A stretch of 5,299 nt of DNA, from the NCBI GenBank assembly GCA_019136325.1, contig JAGVUJ010000029.1:1-5299 (forward strand). Direction: 5' to 3'. The DNA is from Deltaproteobacteria bacterium. GTDB lineage: Bacteria; Desulfobacterota; Syntrophia; Syntrophales; Smithellaceae. Made by a program: the position numbers and the translations under genes. A model generated the notes under the pieces. That model made no database searches, was not told the DNA's origin, and saw only the letters and a list, made by a program, of their open reading frames with translations. Below are positions 1 through 5,299 of the stretch, one piece after another. Numbering within the stretch: position 1 is the stretch's first letter; each line of letters begins with the position of its first letter.

Positions 1-594
1 AAGCGCCGCAAGCAGATTTTCAGCAGGCGTTGTTTCCCGCTCTTCCGCTTTATTATCCGCATGAAGGATTTTCAACCCTTCCTCGCCCGCCAGTTGCCAG
101 GCCAGGACACTCCAGGGTTGTTTCAGGGTGCGCGCCTTGCCCGCAGGCGAGATGACTTCCATGCCTTTTTCCACATCCAGTTTGTCAAAGCATAAAGCCG
201 CCACGCGGCAGCGCGGCGGACGCTCGCCAATGTCCTGGACGAATTCTTCGACGGCGGGCAGCTTGGGCAGCTTCGCCGGATCGTTGACGAGATGTCGAAG
301 CGTAATCAGCGTGTGCGTCTTGCCGCCGCCATAAGTTAATTCCAACTGACGCACGGCCTTGTCGTTCTTCCCTGCCAGACGGAGCACCACGTCGCGGACC
401 AAACGCCGCAGATTGAAGGTCGGAAACGTCAGGGCAAAAAACTGTTCGGGGTCTTCATAAATTTTTCTTTTTCCACGCTGCATCATCACATCGTAAAGAT
501 CGGCGGCAAACAGGTGCAACGGCAAATCACCCGACCGGAGATCTTCGCGAAGCTTCACTACTTCGTGCCAGGGCTTCCAAGGCAGCTTACTCAT
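1..594 (-). CDS. DUF499-family P-loop ATPase, N-terminal 198 residues (cut by window edge)
   Basis: This reading frame is open from an ATG at 594-592 to the window edge, so the C-terminus is missing. It begins MSKLPWKPWHEVVKLREDL. A P-loop sits at residues 88-95 (YGGGKTHT), preceded by a predicted strand (RQLELT). A GGGKTH Walker A near residue 90, in a protein that opens with a 'PW..V..L..DL..G.L' stretch, is what I know from DUF499 proteins, which are usually around 1000 residues long; Walker B would lie outside the window. DUF499 ATPases resemble the large PglY/BrxC ATPases of Pgl/BREX defence systems and often neighbour DUF1156 methyltransferases, as here. The start is secure: AAGGAGG lies 11 bases upstream and an in-frame TAA lies one codon before the ATG. 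It follows the methyltransferase gene after 82 bases. The precise role, phage sensing or DNA restriction, is inferred only from context. Confidence 0.88.
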   Translation of the reverse strand, partial: MSKLPWKPWHEVVKLREDLRSGDLPLHLFAADLYDVMMQRGKRKIYEDPEQFFALTFPTFNLRRLVRDVVLRLAGKNDKAVRQLELTYGGGKTHTLITLRHLVNDPAKLPKLPAVEEFVQDIGERPPRCRVAALCFDKLDVEKGMEVISPAGKARTLKQPWSVLAWQLAGEEGLKILHADNKAEERETTPAENLLAAL

Positions 595-605
595 CGATTA
601 TTCTT

Positions 606-612
606 CCTCCTT
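606..612 (-). promoter_or_regulatory. Shine-Dalgarno site of the DUF499 ATPase gene
   Basis: The minus strand reads AAGGAGG here, a perfect anti-16S match, 11 bases before the ATG at 594. The spacing is slightly long. An in-frame TAA between the site and the ATG rules out a longer N-terminus, so this site fixes the start. The ATPase therefore has its own strong ribosome binding site rather than relying on read-through from the methyltransferase gene. Confidence 0.8.
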
Positions 613-626
613 ATTCGATTGCATCG

Positions 627-651
627 ATTCCGCAGACGTAGTCTAACGAAT
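627..651 (-). promoter_or_regulatory. Interrupted dyad in the 82-base gap before the ATPase gene
   Basis: On the minus strand an inner inverted repeat AGAC-TAC-GTCT is flanked, after 3-base mismatched spacers, by ATTC on one side and GAAT on the other, giving a 25-base interrupted dyad. It lies between the methyltransferase stop (677) and the ATPase ribosome binding site (606-612). No U-run follows, so it is not a classical terminator. It could be an operator, a weak hairpin affecting relative expression, or chance. The same gap carries two exact CATCGATT copies on the plus strand (592-599 and 622-629), the first overlapping the ATPase start codon. Confidence 0.25.
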
Positions 652-676
652 TGCTTATTCAAACACAAATGTCTTT

Positions 677-3600
677 TCATTCCTCGTTTTCATCAAGGGA
701 CAGAATCGTCTGATCCGTCCTGACCGCGCCTTTCCCCTGAATGTGATTGCTGATGGATTCCATGAGCGATCTTTCCTCGCTGCCGGCGGCGGCAAGCTCG
801 ATAAGCGATTGCAGCAGTCTCCGAAAGAGTTCCTGCCGGCGAAGACCATTTTCGTCGAGATATTCATCCACCTTATGCAGATCGCCCGCCTTCCACAGGT
901 GCATCATCCGATGCACACGATCAATCAGGGGTACAGGCCTGCCGCCCGGCGCTTCGTAGCCCATGGATCGGCCTTTGCGCTGCATCCAGGTTTTGAGTTT
1001 CACCTTGCTGCCCGATTCTTCCAGGACATCCGAATCCGATCCCTGATCGTCAGCGGCATCCTCATCAATTTCGTCTGTTGATTTGCCTTTGGTAAACCCG
1101 ATGAGATCCCATGTGTCCGCCAGTTCCTTGTCCGATATGCCGCAGGACACGGCGTAAAGAATGCACGCGCCTGCCGGGGCTTCTTCCATGCCAAAGTCAT
1201 GGCGGTGCAGCAGGTAGTATGCGGAAGGCTCATCCAGACGGTCCCGGTTCATATTATCCATTACGCCTTCGTCTGCCGCTCCACCGCCATCACCGGACAA
1301 AACGCGGCCAACAACAAAATCCACCACCATCCGGCGGACGTGGGTAAGAAATTCACTCACCGTCATGGGACCCGGTTCATTGGCTTTGCGGACGATGGGG
1401 TGTCTGCTGTAAGCTTCCAGGGCAGGACCGGTTGCCGCCCAAACAAAGTCCGGTCCACGGATACCCGCGTCCCAGAACTCGCGAAGCTTTTCCCGGATAT
1501 TCCGCTTCATCTCTTCCAAAACCTGGTTGTCCCAGCCGGGGCGGGCTGTTGATGGTCGTTTTTTACAAACAAGCCAAACTGAAGAAGCTAGAGCTGCAGA
1601 AGAAAGCCCTCGCGTGCGATTAGCCATCTCGGTCTGAATCGGCCAACTACCGTCCACTACGAAGCCAGCTCGGATCAAAGCAGAGGCGAGCGTTTCCCAG
1701 GCAGCTGGTTCTTTGTGCGCGAACACGATGACTAATCGGCCATTGCTTTTCAACATACTAAAACAACGAAGAAAGACTCGATACATTCCCTCTTCATAGA
1801 CTTGCTTTGATTTTGCCCGATCTGCCCCATGGCGGCTCGCATCATCAATAAGTTCACCATCATTTGCGTTATGATCCCATTTCGGCGACAGGGAACTTTG
1901 AAAGGCCTCTTTGTAATCTATCGAAATATTTGATAGCATTCGCCGCAACCATATATAGAAGAAATCCATCAAATCAGAGTATGGAATAGCATCGTAGTAA
2001 GGCGGATCTGTAATGATGATATCCATTTCCTCTTTTTCAGTATCAGAAAGAGTTATTGCGCTTGTTTTTAAAACTGTTGGTAGCGGCGCATCCTGAGTTG
2101 CTTCTTTAAGTGCGCCTTCGATAGGATTAGCAATCCAATCGGTAACGGCCAACCAACCACCCGAATCACTGTCGAGGATGTTGTTTTCTGTAAAATCCCA
2201 CTTCATGGGCAAAGCCCAGCGCTGAAATGTGTTGCTTCCTTTTGCACCTTTAGGTTGCCAGGCAACAAAAGCACTATTATAATCAGCAACCTTATTCAAA
2301 ATACATGCGAGGTAGGATATAATAGCTTCTGCCCAGTGTGGGTTATAAATAGTGAAGTTAATAGCACTGAGCTTTTGAGTTAGCGTCCCAATAGTCAGCA
2401 ACTGACGTGGTGTGAAAAGCATATGCCATTGATTAAATCCATATCCATCAACCGAGAAAGCACGGCTAGCTCCAAGACCACCTTTTGGTGTTGGCTCATC
2501 AGGCCGACCAAATGGTACTTTAGTAAAATAACTGGAAACATTCTCTTGAACAATGCATATGACTTTATTTTCATGCTCTGTTGGGCTTCGAAATTCTTTA
2601 CTCTTTTGTCCTTCCACAACAACTGCGGTGTTTATGAGACCAAGACATCCTGCTTTTCCTTCAAGACGGATGTCTTCCATGGTCATAATCGTCCCGCAAC
2701 AGGGACATTTCGCGCCGGAACGTGACATGGTGCCACCGCCAATCTGTTTGTCATACTCGCGGCGTTGCGCCGTATTGCCGCCCTTAACCGGAACATTGGC
2801 CTCGATCCCAAAGACAACACCGGTATCCTCGGCGTTTGGCGTCATCGTGAGAAGAACGCGCTTCTTGTCTTTCTTGCAAAGCCAGCGGGTCTTCAAAAGC
2901 GGCACAACAGCACGGCAATTCTTGCAGGCCACCGTCCGCGCCCAGAGATAGGCTAATGTCGGTTTTGCAATCCAGCGCGGGTTGCTTTTATCATGAAGGT
3001 ATTCTTCACTGAATTCAGCGTTTAATGCTTTACTGTCCGGCGTTCCATCTTCCAAGAGATCAACCAGCCGCATGGGCTGCTTCTCGTAAGGCTTGGGGTG
3101 TCCGCCGGGAATAGGTTCAAAATCAGCATATGTCGGGTAAAAACGAGCCAGCTCGCGGCGGGCGTTTTTGAGCACCCATTGGCCCCATGCCCGCACATGC
3201 CAGGCCAGATCAGCCTTCGGGACGCGCCCGGAGTCCGGCTTATCGAAAAAGCCGGGCTGCTTTTCTTCTTTTTCTTTTTGTTTTTTTGTTTTTTTCGTGC
3301 GTCCGACCAGATGAGGATGAGCCTTGTAGAAGGCCTCCATGAAAGCGTCATCATCGACGATGAACTCCGGCAGGGGATAAGTTTTACCGGCTAATTGCTG
3401 CGGATATTCGAGCGTGCATTTCAGAATAAACCAGGCCACCGGATTAATATCCACGGCGGTGGTTTCACACCCCAGGCGCATCGCCTCCAGCGGAATCGCT
3501 CCGCCGCCGGCAAACGGATCGATCACACGCGGCGCGTGGCCACCGTTGGCCTTGCGAATCTCCTCGCGGAACCAGTCCAGAACATCTTTGTTTTTTGTTT

Positions 3601-3970
3601 CCAGGCCCCAGTGCAGGATGCCGCCTTCGGTTATTTTTTTTTCTCGCTCGATCATTTGGCCGTTGGGCATCTTCTTTTTTTCGATGGCCTTTTCAATTTT
3701 GCCGCCTATCTTCTCGCAGAGTTCACGGCGCTGCCGGATGATTTCATGATGCCAGTCTTCATCGGACATGCCTTCAGGCTTCCGTTGGGCGCTGGGATCA
3801 GGCAGCAGCGTCGCGATCAGCGCCGCCCGGCAAGCCGCCAGCGGCCGTCTCGCGGGCCAGATGTGAATAGCTTTTATATGTCCAGAATGACACATTTTTT
3901 CGTGAACAGAATCTAGTGACGCCTGCTCCAGCGGAAAAGCGTGTTCTATCAAACGGGGGTAATCGGTCAC
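677..3970 (-). CDS. DUF1156-family adenine-specific DNA methyltransferase with split zinc ribbon
   Basis: This 1097-residue protein is predicted to transfer a methyl group from S-adenosylmethionine to adenine N6 in DNA. The DUF1156 head spans roughly residues 5-60 (PRLIEHAFPL, IHIWPARRPLAACRA). SAM-binding motif I is DPFAGGG at 151-157, followed by VDINP at 173-177. Catalytic motif IV is DPPY at 655-658, and a later core strand is GRLVIVFAHK near 744-753. Between the two halves lie Cys pairs C349/C352 and C422/C425, a split zinc ribbon. A Lys/Glu-rich insertion occupies 223-240, and a 290-residue C-terminal region includes an acidic stretch near 965-985. All catalytic motifs are intact. The start is GTG at 3970, overlapping the previous stop as GTGA, with AAGGTG five bases upstream; it gives the expected family N-terminus. 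The gene lies between a Schlafen-like gene and a DUF499 ATPase gene. In such clusters the enzyme is thought to mark self DNA; the target sequence is unknown. GC content drops sharply in the middle of the gene. Confidence 0.92.
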   Translation of the reverse strand: MTDYPRLIEHAFPLEQASLDSVHEKMCHSGHIKAIHIWPARRPLAACRAALIATLLPDPSAQRKPEGMSDEDWHHEIIRQRRELCEKIGGKIEKAIEKKKMPNGQMIEREKKITEGGILHWGLETKNKDVLDWFREEIRKANGGHAPRVIDPFAGGGAIPLEAMRLGCETTAVDINPVAWFILKCTLEYPQQLAGKTYPLPEFIVDDDAFMEAFYKAHPHLVGRTKKTKKQKEKEEKQPGFFDKPDSGRVPKADLAWHVRAWGQWVLKNARRELARFYPTYADFEPIPGGHPKPYEKQPMRLVDLLEDGTPDSKALNAEFSEEYLHDKSNPRWIAKPTLAYLWARTVACKNCRAVVPLLKTRWLCKKDKKRVLLTMTPNAEDTGVVFGIEANVPVKGGNTAQRREYDKQIGGGTMSRSGAKCPCCGTIMTMEDIRLEGKAGCLGLINTAVVVEGQKSKEFRSPTEHENKVICIVQENVSSYFTKVPFGRPDEPTPKGGLGASRAFSVDGYGFNQWHMLFTPRQLLTIGTLTQKLSAINFTIYNPHWAEAIISYLACILNKVADYNSAFVAWQPKGAKGSNTFQRWALPMKWDFTENNILDSDSGGWLAVTDWIANPIEGALKEATQDAPLPTVLKTSAITLSDTEKEEMDIIITDPPYYDAIPYSDLMDFFYIWLRRMLSNISIDYKEAFQSSLSPKWDHNANDGELIDDASRHGADRAKSKQVYEEGMYRVFLRCFSMLKSNGRLVIVFAHKEPAAWETLASALIRAGFVVDGSWPIQTEMANRTRGLSSAALASSVWLVCKKRPSTARPGWDNQVLEEMKRNIREKLREFWDAGIRGPDFVWAATGPALEAYSRHPIVRKANEPGPMTVSEFLTHVRRMVVDFVVGRVLSGDGGGAADEGVMDNMNRDRLDEPSAYYLLHRHDFGMEEAPAGACILYAVSCGISDKELADTWDLIGFTKGKSTDEIDEDAADDQGSDSDVLEESGSKVKLKTWMQRKGRSMGYEAPGGRPVPLIDRVHRMMHLWKAGDLHKVDEYLDENGLRRQELFRRLLQSLIELAAAGSEERSLMESISNHIQGKGAVRTDQTILSLDENEE
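1560..2640. other. AT-rich block within the methyltransferase gene
   Basis: Hand counts of 60-base rows give about 30-42% GC inside this block (rows starting 1921, 2041, 2281, 2521). They give 55-73% outside it (rows starting 1261, 1441, 1501, 3181), with intermediate values at both edges. The block encodes about residues 444-804, which includes the DPPY catalytic motif and ends just after the last methyltransferase-core strand (VWLVCKKRP). The frame is continuous through both borders. The borders are approximate because only selected rows were counted. Confidence 0.7.
3261..3295. repeat. Low-complexity T-rich tract coding for a Lys/Glu-rich insertion
   Basis: The plus strand is almost pure T broken by single C or G bases, with two T7 runs (3281-3287 and 3289-3295) and two T5 runs. 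Read on the coding strand it gives the KKTKKQKEKEEK segment, residues 226-237 of the methyltransferase. It probably forms a charged linker or short helix between the first half of the SAM-binding core and the zinc ribbon. Such tracts can slip during replication, so length variants between strains are plausible. Confidence 0.75.
3634..3642. repeat. Nine-base homopolymer in the methyltransferase gene
   Basis: T9 on the plus strand (A9 on the coding strand) spans codons 110-113 (E-K-K-I), about 38 residues before SAM motif I. A second run, T7 at 3675-3681, encodes part of KKK at residues 98-100. A one-base slip at the A9 run would shift the frame before the catalytic core, so it is a candidate on/off switch; in this sequence the gene is in frame. 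Confidence 0.6.
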
Positions 3971-5193
3971 TTCTTCACCTTCCAGAGACGAAGGGTAAAT
4001 CGTTCGCTATCTTCTATCAGATCAGGCTCCGTGCCGTTGTGCTCTTGCATACCCTTGATAATTTTACGGGGAATACCCATCCCCATGTGTTCCAAATAAC
4101 CATAATCGCGCATCACATCTTTCAGAAGCTGGTTTCGCGCGGCACGGCAGCCGGCACGCATCCTGTCCGGCGTAATTCCGTTCGGCAATTTGCCTGGTGA
4201 AATGATTTCTAGGCGATCCTCATAGATGGACAGCTCAATATCTGTAGCCGAAAGCAAATAGTCACGGTGAACGGCAGCGTTAATCAGCGCCTCACGGATG
4301 ACTTCTTCCGGATAATCGGCCTGTTCCACACGACTCGTTCCGTGGCTCAGAACGGCGGTGACACCTGTGTTACGCTTCACGAAATAAACGGCCTGTTCGA
4401 TAACACCCGGCTCAATCAATTGATTGTCCTTATCCGTGAAAAGGCCCACCAGTGGACCACGGATGGTTGCCCGTTCCTTTGATGCATATTCTTTATCGTA
4501 ACCGGGATAGGCAACAGCATCAATACCCGCTTGTGGAATGAATCTATTAGGATTCTTGCCAAAGAGGAGCAAACCCGCCACCGTACAGACGCTTTGTTCG
4601 CCCGAGTTGGTCATGATTTCCGTGTTGATCAGCAATTGCTGCCATCCGGACATATCTTCGTCATGGGGGGTATCTTGTTTTCTGACTCGTTGGAAATAAT
4701 CCTTCAGGCGTCTAATATCGAGATCATCAATCGACGAACCTGTTACGGGCCGCACCTCCAAGCGAAAGGCACCGCGTTGCTGGAAGAGTCTTTCAAGTTC
4801 TTCCTTGCTGGCTTCTCTGCTTTGGCTGCCAACTCTAATATAATATGTGGAATGATTATCATGCCATCTGCAATGGACAGTCCAACCGACATCAACACTG
4901 ACAACAGCGATGTCTTTGCCCACATCGACATCCTTTATGATTTCAAAGAAAGGGATGATCTCCGGACGAATCTTTGTCCGGCAGGTTGTCATGACCCATT
5001 CTTCGATATCACCTCGTGTCAGGCCTGCAATAGAGCCATCGTCATCGACACCAAGCAGGACGCATCCCCCGTTTGAATTCGAAAAAGCGACAAGTTCTTT
5101 GGCCAGATCAAAATTTTGCAGTGTATCCCGCTTAAACTCCACACCAGAATTTTCTCCATTTCTGATTAATTCCAAAAGTTCCGTTTTCGTCAT
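3967..5193 (-). CDS. AlbA_2 (Schlafen-like) domain protein with GHKL-type ATPase C-terminus
   Basis: This 408-residue protein begins with an AlbA_2/Schlafen-type domain (about residues 13-135). Its signatures are E14-x4-E19-F-K, AFSNSNGGCVLLGVDDDG at 36-53 and YYIRVGSQSREAS at 117-129. A linker region follows, with GLLLFGKNP at 207-215. The C-terminus is a HATPase_c_4 (GHKL-like) domain: N-box EALINAAVHRDY at 301-312, DRLEIISPG at 326-334, and a glycine-rich GMGIPRKI at 371-378. Many relatives are annotated as putative transcriptional regulators and end in a winged helix; this one stops soon after the ATPase domain (LRLWKVKK), with no room for one. E14, E19 and D50-D52 sit where the Schlafen nuclease acidic triad would be expected, so an RNA-cleaving role is possible but inferred. 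The ATG at 5193 has AAGGAGG six bases upstream. It starts 11 bases after the preceding gene and its stop overlaps the methyltransferase GTG. It has no signal peptide or membrane segment, so it should be cytoplasmic. Confidence 0.9.
   Translation of the reverse strand: MTKTELLELIRNGENSGVEFKRDTLQNFDLAKELVAFSNSNGGCVLLGVDDDGSIAGLTRGDIEEWVMTTCRTKIRPEIIPFFEIIKDVDVGKDIAVVSVDVGWTVHCRWHDNHSTYYIRVGSQSREASKEELERLFQQRGAFRLEVRPVTGSSIDDLDIRRLKDYFQRVRKQDTPHDEDMSGWQQLLINTEIMTNSGEQSVCTVAGLLLFGKNPNRFIPQAGIDAVAYPGYDKEYASKERATIRGPLVGLFTDKDNQLIEPGVIEQAVYFVKRNTGVTAVLSHGTSRVEQADYPEEVIREALINAAVHRDYLLSATDIELSIYEDRLEIISPGKLPNGITPDRMRAGCRAARNQLLKDVMRDYGYLEHMGMGIPRKIIKGMQEHNGTEPDLIEDSERFTLRLWKVKK
3976..3981 (-). promoter_or_regulatory. 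Ribosome binding site of the methyltransferase gene, inside the upstream gene
   Basis: The minus strand reads AAGGTG, a partial Shine-Dalgarno match, five bases before the GTG start at 3970. It lies within the last codons of the Schlafen-like gene. Together with the GTGA start/stop overlap it supports GTG as the real start and suggests translational coupling of the two proteins. Confidence 0.6.
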
Positions 5194-5199
5194 AGGGTG

Positions 5200-5206
5200 C
5201 CTCCTT
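5200..5206 (-). promoter_or_regulatory. Shine-Dalgarno site of the Schlafen-like gene, overlapping the upstream stop
   Basis: The minus strand reads AAGGAGG, six bases before the ATG at 5193. It overlaps the TAA stop (5207-5205) of the preceding gene as TAAGGAGG. The perfect match and good spacing fix the start, and the overlap indicates that the two genes are co-transcribed and probably coupled. Confidence 0.85.
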
Positions 5207-5299
5207 AGAAACCGTATTTCAACCGGCGGGTCTCAAAGGCATTTTTTCCACCTTCGAGAAGTTCTTCCACCAGAATCCGGACAGGTTCATTGTCGATGG
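5205..5299 (-). CDS. C-terminal 30 codons of an unidentified upstream gene
   Basis: One minus-strand frame is open from the right edge to TAA at 5207-5205 and encodes 30 residues ending FETRRLKYGF. The other two frames are closed by stops in this stretch. The strong ribosome binding site of the next gene overlaps this stop, the usual arrangement of adjoining operon genes, which supports real coding. The visible piece looks like a helix (VRILVEELLEGGKNAF) followed by a short basic tail. I do not recognise the family; a further component of the same cluster is likely from position alone. Confidence 0.6.
   Translation of the reverse strand, partial: IDNEPVRILVEELLEGGKNAFETRRLKYGF

Noticed and set aside
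600..626. Small minus-strand frame (ATG, 8 codons) just before the ATPase gene
   Set aside because: It contains the ATPase Shine-Dalgarno sequence as its own codons and has no good ribosome binding site; it is most simply untranslated spacer.
640..668. Possible minus-strand promoter (TTGTGT, 17 bases, TAGACT) before the ATPase gene
   Set aside because: Only 3 of 6 and 4 of 6 consensus matches; the 17-base spacing alone is not enough to call it.
2553..2951. Plus-strand open frame of 132 codons
   Set aside because: Antisense to the zinc-ribbon part of the methyltransferase (C349/C352 and C422/C425); no domain features.
3261..3295. T-rich tract as a rho-independent terminator
   Set aside because: It lies inside a conserved open reading frame; the T-run is on the non-coding strand, and no convincing GC-rich hairpin adjoins it on the plus strand.
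3022..3354. Minus-strand open frame of 110 codons with a Lys-rich run
   Set aside because: It is the methyltransferase gene read in a shifted frame through the T-rich tract; the real frame carries the conserved motifs on both sides.
3395..3916. Plus-strand open frame of 173 codons
   Set aside because: It lies antisense to the DUF1156 head and SAM motif I of the methyltransferase, which are clearly conserved. It has no recognisable domain, and GC-rich codons commonly create such antisense frames.
4531..5076. Plus-strand open frame of 181 codons
   Set aside because: It is fully antisense to the AlbA_2 gene, whose motifs are unmistakable. I see no domain signature in it and no convincing ribosome binding site.

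Overview
The window holds one uninterrupted minus-strand gene cluster, read right to left. It contains the last 30 codons of an unidentified gene (5205-5299), then a 408-residue protein with an AlbA_2 (Schlafen-like) N-terminus and a GHKL-type ATPase C-terminus (3967-5193). Next comes a 1097-residue DUF1156-family adenine-specific DNA methyltransferase with a split zinc ribbon (677-3970), and finally the first 198 codons of a DUF499-family P-loop ATPase that runs off the left edge (1-594).

The first three genes are packed as an operon: an 11-base gap, then a 4-base GTGA overlap. An 82-base gap precedes the ATPase gene, which has its own strong Shine-Dalgarno sequence and an interrupted dyad upstream. 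I see no promoter or rho-independent terminator for the unit, so its promoter should lie beyond 5299. There are no RNA genes, CRISPR repeats or insertion sequences.

DUF1156 methyltransferases next to DUF499 ATPases recur in prokaryotic defence islands. The pair resembles the methylase-plus-large-ATPase core of BREX/Pgl-type systems. The inference here is a self-modifying anti-phage cassette: the methyltransferase marks host DNA, the ATPase drives sensing or restriction, and the Schlafen-like protein is a regulator or an RNA-directed effector. The Schlafen-like gene is translationally coupled to the methyltransferase, and I do not know it as a standard member of this pairing, so it is the most interesting part of the context. 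The other components, such as a helicase, nuclease or phosphatase, would lie outside the window.

The organism cannot be named. Mid-range GC, AAGGAGG-type ribosome binding sites and compact spacing fit a bacterium, but an archaeon is not excluded. Base composition is mosaic: a roughly 1.1-kb AT-rich block sits inside the methyltransferase gene and matches its DPPY catalytic part, which hints at domain-level exchange.
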